From positions 584,060 to 648,059 of the forward strand of contig NZ_JAUHJQ010000001.1 of the NCBI RefSeq assembly GCF_030412965.1: a stretch of 64,000 nt of DNA, written 5' to 3'. Shown piece by piece: positions 7,838-15,473 of the stretch. The first letter of the stretch is position 1; the number at the start of each line of letters is the position of its first letter. A program made the position numbers and the translations under genes. This DNA is from Nocardioides oceani. Its GTDB lineage: Bacteria; Actinomycetota; Actinomycetes; Propionibacteriales; Nocardioidaceae. The notes under the pieces are model-generated. The model saw only the letters and a list, made by a program, of their open reading frames with translations. It made no database searches and was not told the DNA's origin.

Positions 7838-8974
7838 ATGGCCGCGCCCGCACCGAACACCCGCGTCGATGTCGCGATCCGCGGCATCCGGCTGCTCGAC
7901 GCCCCCGTCTCCCGCCGTGCGGGAGCGGGGCCCAGCGACGACGGACACGTGCTGCTGGACGGTGTCGGCGCGGCCGTCCCCCTCAACCCCCGCAGCCCCT
8001 ACTCCGTCAGCGGCGGCAAGCTGCTGCTCGACGGCGCCGACACCGGGCTCGGCGTCGAGGCCGTGGCCCGCCCGCGGTTCTACGACCTGACCACGGCCGA
8101 CGGCGTCCCCTACGAGAAGATCGCGCGCCTGCACTCCGACCGGGTGCTCGCGACGACGGTGGTGCAGACCTGCGCGCGGTACGACGAGTCCGAGCGCTGC
8201 CGCTTCTGCGCCATCGAGGAGTCCCTCACGCAGGGCTCCACCGTCGCGGTGAAGACCCCGGCCCAGCTGGCCGAGGTCGCCCGGGCGGCGCACGACCTCG
8301 ACGGCATCACCCAGATGGTGATGACCACCGGCACCTCCACCGGCCGCGACCGCGGCGCCACGCACCTGGCCCGGTGCGTCCGCGCGGTCCGGGCGGTGCT
8401 GCCGGACCTCCCGATCCAGGTGCAGTGCGAGCCGCCGGGCGACCTGGCCACGATCCAGGAGCTGTACGACGCCGGCGCCCGCTCCATCGGCATCCACGTC
8501 GAGTCGCTGGACGACGAGGTGCGGCGCCGGTGGATGCCCGGCAAGGGCTCGGTGCCGATGGCGGAGTACCGCGCCGCCTGGGCCGAGGCGGTCCGCGTCT
8601 TCGGCTGGAACCAGGTGTCGACGTACGTCCTGGTCGGCCTCGGCGAGGACCCCGACGAGCTGGTCGCGGGCTGCGCGGAGCTGGTCGCGATGGGCGTCTA
8701 CCCCTTCGTGGTGCCGTTCCGGCCGCTGGCCGGCACGCTCGCGACCGACGTCGACGGCGTCCCCGCCCCGCCGCACGAGCTCGTGTACGACGTCACGTCC
8801 CGTGTCGCGGAGCTGCTGCGCGAGGCGGGCATGACCGGGGCCGGCCAGGCCGCGGGCTGCGCCGCGTGCGGGGCCTGCTCCGCGCTGGGCTCCATGGACG
8901 GGGGCTCGATGGACCGGGGCTCGATGGACGGCACGATCCCCGGGCCGGGCGCGTGCGGGCAGGCCGCCGGATGA
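7838..8974 (+). CDS. MSMEG_0568 family radical SAM protein
   Basis: 378-residue radical SAM enzyme of the Nit1C cluster. The iron-sulfur motif is C112-X8-C121-X2-C124 (CARYDESERCRFC), with wider first spacing than the canonical CX3CX2C, as expected for this family. GGE-like and barrel blocks follow (MVMTTGTSTGRDRG, IQVQCEPPGD, SIGIHVESLDDEVRRRWMPG, TYVLVGLGEDPDEL). The C-terminus holds a Cys cluster (GCAACGAC) that may carry an auxiliary cluster, then a short repeat of GSMDG/GSMDR units absent from the core fold. Substrate unknown. The stop overlaps the next ATG (ATGA). Confidence 0.92.
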   Translation: MAAPAPNTRVDVAIRGIRLLDAPVSRRAGAGPSDDGHVLLDGVGAAVPLNPRSPYSVSGGKLLLDGADTGLGVEAVARPRFYDLTTADGVPYEKIARLHSDRVLATTVVQTCARYDESERCRFCAIEESLTQGSTVAVKTPAQLAEVARAAHDLDGITQMVMTTGTSTGRDRGATHLARCVRAVRAVLPDLPIQVQCEPPGDLATIQELYDAGARSIGIHVESLDDEVRRRWMPGKGSVPMAEYRAAWAEAVRVFGWNQVSTYVLVGLGEDPDELVAGCAELVAMGVYPFVVPFRPLAGTLATDVDGVPAPPHELVYDVTSRVAELLREAGMTGAGQAAGCAACGACSALGSMDGGSMDRGSMDGTIPGPGACGQAAG

Positions 8975-10395
8975 GCGCCGTGACCGCCTCCGACGTGGTG
9001 CTGACCGGCGCCCCGCGGGTCACCCCGAGCCTCGACGCGTTCGTGGTCGTCCGCGCCGACGCGGCCGACCTGGCGGCGTACCACCTCCTGCGGAGGGAGG
9101 TCTTCGTCGCCGAGCAGGGCCTGTTCCCCGGCACCGACCGCGACGAGGTCGACGACGACCCCCGCACGGTCGTGCTGGTGGCCCGCGCCGCCGACGGCGA
9201 GGTGCTCGGCGGGGTGCGCCTGCACCCGGCGCACCACCCGGCCACCCGCGACCGGGACCTGGGCTGGTGGCGCGGCAGCCGCCTCGTGGTCGCGCCCGGC
9301 GCGCGGCTGCTGCTCGGCGTGGGCGCCGCCCTCGTCCGGGCGGCGTGCGCGGCGGCGGAGGACCTCGGCGCGCTGCGCTTCGACGCGACCGTCCAGGCCC
9401 AGAACGAGCGGCTGTTCCGCCGGCTCGGCTGGGTCTCCCGCGAGCGGGTCCACCTGCACGGCCACCCCCACGTCGTCGTGGACTGGCCGATCGCGCGGGT
9501 CCAGCGGCTGGCCGACGCGACGAAGTCCGCCCTCGGCGGGCTGCTCGACGGTCTCGTCGACAGCGGCGCCGGCTGGCTCGGCGACGACGGGGCGCCGGTG
9601 CCGGGCACCGACGTGGTCGCCGCCTGCGACGCGATCCTCCCCTCGATGGTCGAGCGCGACCCCGAGTGGGCCGGCTGGTGCGCAGCGCTCGTGAACCTCA
9701 ACGACCTCAGCGCGATGGGGGCGACCCCGGTGGCGCTGCTCGACGCGGTCGGGGCCCGGGACGCCTCCTTCGCCCGCCGGGTGCTGCGCGGCCTCGCCGA
9801 CGCCTCGCAGGCCTGGGGGGTCCCGGTGCTGGGCGGCCACACCCAGCTGGGCGTGCCGGCGGCGCTGTCGGTCACCGCCCTGGGGCGGACTACCCGCCCG
9901 GTCCCCGGCGGCGGCGGTCGGCCCGGGCAGGCGGTCCGGGTGACCGCCGACCTCGGCGGCGGCTGGCGGCCCGGCTACACCGGCGCGCAGTGGGACTCCT
10001 CCTCGCACCGCACGCCGGCCGAGCTGCGGGCGCTCGCCGGCGTCGTGCCCGCGCTCGACCCGTCGGCTGCCAAGGACGTCAGCATGAGCGGGCTCGTCGG
10101 CACGACCGGGATGCTCGCCGAGGCGAGCGGCTGCCGCGCCGTGCTCGACGTGGCCGCCGTGCCCGCACCTGCGGCGGCGCGCACCGCCGACTGGCTGACC
10201 TGCTTCCCCGGCTTCGCGATGGTGACGACCGAGGCGACGACGGCGGCAGCGGCCGCCGACGCGGCGCTGCCCGGCTTCGTCGTCTCGCGGACCTGCGGGG
10301 AGCTGACCGACGGCACCGGGGTCGGCCTGCGCTGGCCCGACGGTGTCGTGACCGAGGCGATCGACTCGCCCGTGACCGGACTGGGAGCAGCATGA
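8971..10395 (+). CDS. Fused GNAT acetyltransferase (MSMEG_0567/Sll0786) and AIR synthase-like protein (Sll0787)
   Basis: 474-residue two-domain protein. Residues about 22-175 are a GNAT domain (LLRREVFVAEQGLFPGTDRD; acetyl-CoA loop region SRLVVAPGARLLLGVG; AQNERLFRRLGWVS). Residues about 200-474 resemble AIR synthase/selenophosphate synthetase (VVAACDAILPSM, LVNLNDLSAMGATPVALLD, VLGGHTQLGVPAALSVTALG, LDPSAAKDVSMSGLVGTTGM), suggesting ATP-dependent phosphorylation chemistry. In cyanobacteria and pseudomonads the two are separate genes (nitE/nitF); here, as in mycobacteria, they are one. ATGA overlaps at both ends show tight operon coupling. Confidence 0.9.
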   Translation: MSAVTASDVVLTGAPRVTPSLDAFVVVRADAADLAAYHLLRREVFVAEQGLFPGTDRDEVDDDPRTVVLVARAADGEVLGGVRLHPAHHPATRDRDLGWWRGSRLVVAPGARLLLGVGAALVRAACAAAEDLGALRFDATVQAQNERLFRRLGWVSRERVHLHGHPHVVVDWPIARVQRLADATKSALGGLLDGLVDSGAGWLGDDGAPVPGTDVVAACDAILPSMVERDPEWAGWCAALVNLNDLSAMGATPVALLDAVGARDASFARRVLRGLADASQAWGVPVLGGHTQLGVPAALSVTALGRTTRPVPGGGGRPGQAVRVTADLGGGWRPGYTGAQWDSSSHRTPAELRALAGVVPALDPSAAKDVSMSGLVGTTGMLAEASGCRAVLDVAAVPAPAAARTADWLTCFPGFAMVTTEATTAAAAADAALPGFVVSRTCGELTDGTGVGLRWPDGVVTEAIDSPVTGLGAA

Positions 10396-11258
10396 CCACC
10401 ACCACCCTGGCGGCCGTCGCCGGCAGCTTCGGCCGCGACGTCGAGGACAACCTCGCCGCGATCGCCCACCACGTCGCCGCCGCCCGCGAGCGCGGCGTCT
10501 CCCTCCTCGCCCTGCCCGAGGCCTGCCTCGGCGGCTACCTGTCCGTGCTCGGCCGCGGCCGGGACGGCTCGCACGACGAGGCCCCCGAGTCGCTGCCGCC
10601 GGCGATGGACGTCGACGGTCCCGAGCTGCGCCGCGTCTCCGCGCTGGCGCGGGACATGACGCTGGTCGTCGGCTTCTGCGAGCTCGACGGGCCCGACCGC
10701 TACAACTCCGCGGCCGTGGTGACCGGCGACGGCGTCCTGCACGTGCACCGCAAGGTCCACCAGCCGCTCGGGGAGGACCTGCACTACCTCGCCGGCGACC
10801 GGTTCCGCGCGGTGGACACACCGGTCGGCCGGCTCGGCACGCTGATCTGCTACGACAAGGCGTTCCCGGAGTCGGCCCGCGCACTGGCGCTCGACGGCGC
10901 CGAGGTGGTCACCTGCATCTCCGCCTGGCCGGCCTCGCGGACGGCCACCGCCGGCGACGTCGCCGAGGACCGCTGGCGGCACCGGTTCGACCTCTTCGAC
11001 CGGGCCCGCGCGCTGGAGAACCAGGTCGTCTGGGTCTCGGCCAACCAGACCGGCACCTTCGGCTCGCTGCGCTTCGTCGGCAACGCCAAGGTCGTCGGCC
11101 CGGGCGGCGACGTACGCGCCGAGACCGGCACGGGGGCCGGGATGGCCGTGGCCGAGGTCGACCTGGCCGCGGAGCTCGACACCGCCCGCCGCGCGATGTT
11201 CCACCTGCGCGACCGCCGCCCGGAGACCTACGACGCACTGGAGGCCGCCCGTGCCTGA
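10392..11258 (+). CDS. Nitrilase, Nit6803/Sll0784-like (catalytically complete)
   Basis: 288-residue nitrilase-superfamily enzyme, predicted to hydrolyse a nitrile to acid and ammonia. The Glu-Lys-Cys triad is intact: E43 in LPEACLGGY, K121 in HRKVHQP and C153 in LICYDKAFPES. The length is shorter than classical aliphatic nitrilases (330-370). Homologous Nit1C clusters have been linked to bacterial growth on cyanide as nitrogen source. The ATG overlaps the upstream stop and its own stop lies inside the next gene. A paralogue that has lost the triad lies 1.6 kb downstream (12826). Confidence 0.93.
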   Translation: MTTTTLAAVAGSFGRDVEDNLAAIAHHVAAARERGVSLLALPEACLGGYLSVLGRGRDGSHDEAPESLPPAMDVDGPELRRVSALARDMTLVVGFCELDGPDRYNSAAVVTGDGVLHVHRKVHQPLGEDLHYLAGDRFRAVDTPVGRLGTLICYDKAFPESARALALDGAEVVTCISAWPASRTATAGDVAEDRWRHRFDLFDRARALENQVVWVSANQTGTFGSLRFVGNAKVVGPGGDVRAETGTGAGMAVAEVDLAAELDTARRAMFHLRDRRPETYDALEAARA

Positions 11259-11553
11259 GATGACCTTCACCGTGCGCTGGCCCGACGGCCGGGTGGAGGA
11301 GTGCTACTCCCCCTCCCTCGTCGTCCACGACCACCTCGCCGCCGGTACGACGTACTCCGTGCGCGACTTCACCGCCCGCTCGACGACCGCGATGGCCGTC
11401 GCGAGCGAGCGGGTGCGGGAGAAGTTCGGCTTCGCCTGCACCTCGGCCGCCGCGACCGTCGCGCAGATCGAGCGCTCCGCCGCCGCTCACGCCCCCGACG
11501 ACCTCGTCGAGGTGCTCGCCCTGCAGCCGCCGCTCCCCGGGGAGGGCCGATGA
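11251..11553 (+). CDS. MSMEG_0570 family nitrogen starvation response protein
   Basis: 100-residue protein with the family opening PEMTFTVRWPDGRVEECYSPS, followed by an acidic-to-basic alpha/beta region and ending LQPPLPGEGR. Family members occur only in Nit1C clusters; biochemical role unknown. The GTG at 11251 overlaps the nitrilase stop by 8 nt; an ATG at 11260 is an alternative start. The stop overlaps the next ATG (ATGA). Confidence 0.9.
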   Translation: MPEMTFTVRWPDGRVEECYSPSLVVHDHLAAGTTYSVRDFTARSTTAMAVASERVREKFGFACTSAAATVAQIERSAAAHAPDDLVEVLALQPPLPGEGR

Positions 11554-12821
11554 CCACCCACCGCACCTCGGTCGCGGTCGTCGGCGGCGGACAGGCCGGG
11601 CTCTCGACCAGCTGGTACCTCACCCGCGACGGCGTCGACCACGTCGTCCTCGAGGCCGCGACCGCCGCGCACGAGTGGGCCGACAGCCGCTGGGACACCT
11701 TCACGCTGGTCACCCCGAACTGGCACTGCCGCCTGCCCGGCTACGCGTACGACGGCCCCGACCCCGACGGGTTCATGACCCGCGACGAGGTGGTCGCGTG
11801 GCTCGCGGGCTATGCCCCGACCTTCGGCCCGCCGCTGCGCGAGCACACCCGTGTCACCCGCCTCGCCCCGCGCGCCGAAGGTGGCTACGTCCTCGACGCG
11901 ACCGGCCCGGACGGGCCCGAGACGTGGGAGGCCGACGCAGTCGTGGTCGCGACCGGCGGCTACCACCTGCCGATCGTCCCGCCGTGGGCGCCGGCGCTCG
12001 ACCCGTCGGTGACCCAGCTGCACTCCGCGCACTACCGCAACCCCGAGCAGCTGCCCGACGGCGCCGTGCTCGTCGTCGGCTCGGGGCAGTCCGGCGCCCA
12101 GATCGCCGAGGACCTGCACCTCGCGGGTCGGCAGGTCCACCTCGCGCTCGGCGACGCGCCACGGGTCGCGCGGACCTACCGCGGCCGCGACTGCATGACC
12201 TGGCTGGCCGACATGGGGCTCTACGACACCGCCGTCGCGCAGTACCCCGGCGGCCTCGCCGCCCGCGAGAAGACCAACCACTACGTCACGGGCCGCGACG
12301 GCGGCCGCGACATCGACCTGCGCGCGTTCGCCCGCGAGGGGATGCGGCTCTACGGGCTGCTCGACGGGCTGTCACCCGACGGCGCCCGGTCGACGGTCAC
12401 GTTCCGGCCGACGCTGGCCTCGGCGCTGGACCACGCCGACGCGGTCTACACCTCCATCTGCCGCGACATCGACCGCTGGATCGAGGCGCGCGGCATCGAC
12501 GCGCCGCCGCCGTCGACGTACGAGCCGGTCTGGGAGCCACCGGCCGAGCCGACCTCCCTCGACCTCGGCGCCGAGGGCGTGACGTCGGTGGTGTGGGCGA
12601 TCGGCTACCGGCCCGACTACCGCTGGGCGGAGGTCGGCGTCTTCGACGGCTCCGGGCGTCCGACCCACACCCGCGGGGTCACCTCGGCGCCGGGGCTGTT
12701 CTTCCTGGGCCTGCCCTGGCTGCACACCTGGGGCTCCGGCCGCTTCCACGGCATCGCCCGCGACGCCGAGCACGTGGCCGGCGCGATCACCTCGTCGCTG
12801 CGCACCGCGGTGGCCGGGTGA
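11550..12821 (+). CDS. MSMEG_0569 family flavin-dependent oxidoreductase
   Basis: 423-residue flavoprotein monooxygenase-like enzyme. It has two dinucleotide-binding loops: FAD site VAVVGGGQAGLSTSWYL near residue 8 and NAD(P)H site VLVVGSGQSGAQIAEDL near residue 170, plus ATGGYHLP and the C-terminal FAD contact (GLFFLGLPWLHTWGSGRFHG). It is the oxidase component of Nit1C (NitH in pseudomonads) and probably oxidises the substrate before or after the nitrilase/radical SAM steps (inference). GTG of the next gene follows 4 nt after its stop. Confidence 0.92.
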   Translation: MTTHRTSVAVVGGGQAGLSTSWYLTRDGVDHVVLEAATAAHEWADSRWDTFTLVTPNWHCRLPGYAYDGPDPDGFMTRDEVVAWLAGYAPTFGPPLREHTRVTRLAPRAEGGYVLDATGPDGPETWEADAVVVATGGYHLPIVPPWAPALDPSVTQLHSAHYRNPEQLPDGAVLVVGSGQSGAQIAEDLHLAGRQVHLALGDAPRVARTYRGRDCMTWLADMGLYDTAVAQYPGGLAAREKTNHYVTGRDGGRDIDLRAFAREGMRLYGLLDGLSPDGARSTVTFRPTLASALDHADAVYTSICRDIDRWIEARGIDAPPPSTYEPVWEPPAEPTSLDLGAEGVTSVVWAIGYRPDYRWAEVGVFDGSGRPTHTRGVTSAPGLFFLGLPWLHTWGSGRFHGIARDAEHVAGAITSSLRTAVAG

Positions 12822-12825
12822 GGCC

Positions 12826-13683
12826 GTGACGCGGATCGGTGCCGTGGCCGCCCACTTCGGGCGCGACCTCGGCCGGGCGCTCGCGAAGGTCGAGGGCATC
12901 GTCGCCGACGCGCGGGCCGCCGGGGTCGACCTGCTCGTGCTGCCCGACGCCACCCTCGGCGGCTACCTCTCCGACCTGCGCCACCCCGACCCGGCCACGC
13001 TGCCGCCCGGGCTGGCCGAGGACTCCTGGGAGGTACGTCGCGTGGTCGCCCTGGCCGGGCCGATGGTCGTGTGCTTCGGGTACGCCGAGGAGGTCGTCGC
13101 CGACGGCGTGGACCGGCTCTACAACTCCGCCCTGTGCGTCAGCGGCGACGGCGTCCTGGGCCGGCACCGCAAGGTCCACCAGCCCGCCGGCGAGTCGCTG
13201 GTGTACGCCGCCGGCGACTCGTTCTCCGCGTTCGACACCCCGGTCGGGCGGCTCGGCATGCTCATCGACTACGACAAGACGTTCCCCGAGGCCGCCCGGG
13301 CGCTCGCCCTCGACGGGGCCACCGTGCTGGCCTGCCTGTCCGCGTGGCCGGCGTCGGTGACCGACCGCGCCTCCCGGCTGCCGCAGGACCGGCAGTCGCG
13401 GCTCTTCGACCTCTACGACGCCGCCCGCGCCGCCGAGAACCAGGTCGTCTGGGTCTCCTCCAACCAGACCGGCGTCATGGGCGGGCTGCGGTTCCTCGGG
13501 CAGGCCAAGGTCGTCGGCCCGGGCGGTGACGTGCTCGCGCGGACGTCCTCGAAGGGCGGGCTCGCGGTCGCCGAGGTCGACGTCGCCGCCGAGGTCGCCC
13601 GGTCGCGGCGGATCCTCCACCACCTCGCCGAGATCTCCCCCGCCGCCTACGGCCGGCACGACGCCCCCCGGGCGACCCGATGA
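12826..13683 (+). CDS. Nitrilase-fold protein lacking the catalytic Cys and Glu (predicted pseudoenzyme)
   Basis: 285-residue paralogue of the nitrilase at 10392, similar along its whole length. The triad is broken: the Glu position is D41 (LPDATLGGY), Lys is kept (K116, HRKVHQP) and the nucleophile position is D148 (LIDYDKTFPEA; codon GAC where the active paralogue has TGC). The frame is open, the surrounding residues are conserved and the codon use matches the operon, so this is not decay. A regulatory or scaffolding subunit of a nitrilase hetero-oligomer is the simplest explanation (inference). Start GTG 4 nt after the flavoprotein; the stop overlaps the glycosyltransferase ATG. Confidence 0.88.
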   Translation: MTRIGAVAAHFGRDLGRALAKVEGIVADARAAGVDLLVLPDATLGGYLSDLRHPDPATLPPGLAEDSWEVRRVVALAGPMVVCFGYAEEVVADGVDRLYNSALCVSGDGVLGRHRKVHQPAGESLVYAAGDSFSAFDTPVGRLGMLIDYDKTFPEAARALALDGATVLACLSAWPASVTDRASRLPQDRQSRLFDLYDAARAAENQVVWVSSNQTGVMGGLRFLGQAKVVGPGGDVLARTSSKGGLAVAEVDVAAEVARSRRILHHLAEISPAAYGRHDAPRATR

Positions 13684-15248
13684 GGGTCGCGCTGCTCACC
13701 TACTCCACCCGCCCTCGCGGCGGGGTCGTGCACACCCTCGCGCTGGCCGAGGCGCTCGCGGAGCTCGGCACCGAGGTCGACGTGTGGACGCTGGCCCGCG
13801 GCGGGGACACGACGTTCTTCCGGCCGGTCGCCCCCGGTGTGGGCGTGCGGGCCGTGCCGTTCGAGGCGCGGGACGACGAGACCGTCGGCGCCCGGATCGT
13901 GCGCTCCATCGACACGCTCCGCGCGGCGTTCGACCACGCGGCGTACGACGTCGTGCACGCGCAGGACTGCATCAGCGCCAACGCCGCCCTGCCGTGCGTG
14001 CGCACCATCCACCACCTCGACGTCTTCACCACGCCCGAGCTCGCGGCGTGCCACGAGCGCGCGGTCGTGGAGCCGACCGCCCGGATCTGCGTGTCCGCCT
14101 CCGTCGCCGCCGAGGTCCGGGAGGGGTGGGGCCTCGAGCCGACCGTGATCCCCAACGGCGTGGACGCGGCGCGGTTCGAGGCCGGCGCGCGCGACGCCGT
14201 GCGGCGTGCGGCGTGGGGCGACCGGCTCGGGGACTACGTCCTCGCGCTCGGCGGGATCGAGCCGCGCAAGGGCAGCATCGACCTGCTCGAGGCGTACGCC
14301 GCGCTGCGGACGCGCTGCCCGTCGCTGCGGCTGGTGATCGGCGGCGGCGAGACGCTGTTCGACTACCGCGACTACCGGGCCGCCTTCGACGCCCGCGCGG
14401 CCGCGCTCGGGGTCGAGCCCGTCGTCCTCGGCACGGTCGAGGAGGACGCGCTCCCGGCCCTCGTGGCCCAGGCCTCGGCGCTGGCCATGGTCTCGACCAA
14501 GGAGGGGTTCGGGCTCGCTGCGATGGAGGCGCTCGCGGCCGGCGTGCCCGTCGTCGCGCGCGACCTGCCGGTGCTGCGCGAGGTCCTCGGCGACGCCGTG
14601 GCCTACGGCCGCGACCCGCTCTCGATCGCCGCCGCGCTCGACGGCGTCCTCGCCGCTCCCCCCGACGCCGGGGCCGGGCGGGACCTCGCCCGCTCCTACA
14701 CCTGGTCCGCCGCCGCGCGCCGCCACCTGGCCTTCTACGCCGGACTGGACCGGTCCGGACGACCGTCCGCGCCGGTGAGGGCGTCGGCGCAGGTCAGGCC
14801 GGTCTCGCGGCCGACCTCGGGGGAGCAGCCGACCGTGCCGGGGAGTAGCGTCAGGCGGGTGGACGACCCTCCCGCACGACCCCTCCGCTTCCTCGTCGTC
14901 GAGGACACCGAGGACATCCGTTGGGTCACCGCGCGCATGGTCCAGCAGCTCGGTCACCACGCCGACGAGGCCGCCGACGGGGTCGAGGCCGTCGAGGCCC
15001 TCCAGGCGGCGACGTACGACGTCATGCTGCTCGACCTCAGCATGCCGCGGATGACGGGCGAGGACGTCGTGCGCTGGCTGCGCGACAACCCCGAGCACGG
15101 CCAGGGGCTGCGCGTCGTCGTGGTCAGTGCCTGGGGCGGCGAACGACGGGGCGCGCTGGACGAGCTCGGCGTCGACGACTACATCGCCAAGCCGCTGCGC
15201 AAGGCGCAGCTCGTGCAGCTCGTCGAGAGCACCGAACCCCGCGCCTGA
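13680..15248 (+). CDS. MSMEG_0565 family glycosyltransferase, frame continuous with a receiver domain
   Basis: Residues 1-360 are a GT4/GT-B glycosyltransferase (VALLTYSTRPRGGVVHTLAL; VHAQDCISANAA; IPNGVDAARFE; LALGGIEPRKGSIDLLEAY; donor-site STKEGFGLAAMEALAAGVPV with the conserved E-x7-E) matching the last gene of mycobacterial Nit1C loci. No stop follows: the frame continues through a 40-residue Pro/Ser/Arg-rich stretch into a CheY-like receiver (from about residue 400). The stretch has the look of translated intergenic DNA and contains a TAGCGT -10 motif, so the receiver is probably also, or only, made from GTG 14859. Either a genuine fusion or a lost stop codon. Confidence 0.85.
   Translation: MRVALLTYSTRPRGGVVHTLALAEALAELGTEVDVWTLARGGDTTFFRPVAPGVGVRAVPFEARDDETVGARIVRSIDTLRAAFDHAAYDVVHAQDCISANAALPCVRTIHHLDVFTTPELAACHERAVVEPTARICVSASVAAEVREGWGLEPTVIPNGVDAARFEAGARDAVRRAAWGDRLGDYVLALGGIEPRKGSIDLLEAYAALRTRCPSLRLVIGGGETLFDYRDYRAAFDARAAALGVEPVVLGTVEEDALPALVAQASALAMVSTKEGFGLAAMEALAAGVPVVARDLPVLREVLGDAVAYGRDPLSIAAALDGVLAAPPDAGAGRDLARSYTWSAAARRHLAFYAGLDRSGRPSAPVRASAQVRPVSRPTSGEQPTVPGSSVRRVDDPPARPLRFLVVEDTEDIRWVTARMVQQLGHHADEAADGVEAVEALQAATYDVMLLDLSMPRMTGEDVVRWLRDNPEHGQGLRVVVVSAWGGERRGALDELGVDDYIAKPLRKAQLVQLVESTEPRA
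14846..14851 (+). promoter_or_regulatory. -10 element of a leaderless promoter for the receiver gene
   Basis: TAGCGT followed by 7 nt and an in-frame GTG (14859), the same geometry as before the serine hydrolase (5221) and the CoA transferase (26573). It lies inside the linker of the glycosyltransferase frame. Confidence 0.5.
14859..15248 (+). CDS. Response-regulator receiver protein (internal start in the glycosyltransferase frame)
   Basis: 129 residues if started at GTG 14859. A stand-alone receiver domain: acidic pocket in FLVVEDTED, phospho-acceptor Asp in VMLLDLSMPRMTGED, Ser in VVVSAW, conserved Lys in DDYIAKPLRK. No output domain. It shares its frame with the upstream glycosyltransferase but has its own promoter-like motif. 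An orphan histidine kinase lies 1.35 kb downstream on the same strand (16598), with the peptide and P450 genes between; the two may be partners (inference). Confidence 0.6.
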   Translation: MDDPPARPLRFLVVEDTEDIRWVTARMVQQLGHHADEAADGVEAVEALQAATYDVMLLDLSMPRMTGEDVVRWLRDNPEHGQGLRVVVVSAWGGERRGALDELGVDDYIAKPLRKAQLVQLVESTEPRA

Positions 15249-15366
15249 ACTGCTGCGCGACACATGCCCGGGTGGGTATCTTTTGCCTTGTCGGCCCGGT
15301 GGGAGCCACGGGCCGGCCGGCGGCCGCGCCCGCGTCCGCTGCACCGCAACGGGAGGGACACCCATC

Positions 15367-15462
15367 ATGATGACGAAGATCCGGCAGCGCCGCGCTGCCA
15401 AGCTGGCCGCTCGCGAGCTGTCGAGCCTCTACCTCTGGCGTCCGGGCGGCGGCCGCAACTGA
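15367..15462 (+). CDS. 31-residue peptide, candidate RiPP precursor for the adjacent P450
   Basis: A small gene opening with ATG 15367 (or ATG 15370), with GGGAGGG about 11 nt upstream, and ending 11 nt before the P450. Residues 1-18 are Arg/Lys/Ala/Leu-rich and predicted to form a basic helix (KIRQRRAAKLAAREL); the C-terminus is SSLYLWRPGGGRN. Tyr22 and Trp24 are the only aromatics and form a Y-x-W triad, the kind of pattern that P450s cross-link in biarylitide-type RiPPs (Y-x-H or Y-x-W). The P450 ribosome site overlaps the peptide stop codon. No protease or exporter is adjacent. Alternatives: a leader peptide controlling the P450, or a small membrane-active peptide. Confidence 0.65.
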   Translation: MMTKIRQRRAAKLAARELSSLYLWRPGGGRN

Positions 15463-15473
15463 GGTCCAGCGAC

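Noticed and set aside
8374..8970. Upstream extension of the GNAT-AIR synthase frame
   Set aside because: The extension is the radical SAM gene in another frame; the ATGA overlap at 8971 is the natural start.
15264..15473. P450 start at ATG 15264, which would cover the small peptide gene
   Set aside because: The added 70 residues are Arg/Pro-rich and not P450-like; GTG 15474 has a ribosome site and fits the P450 N-terminus.
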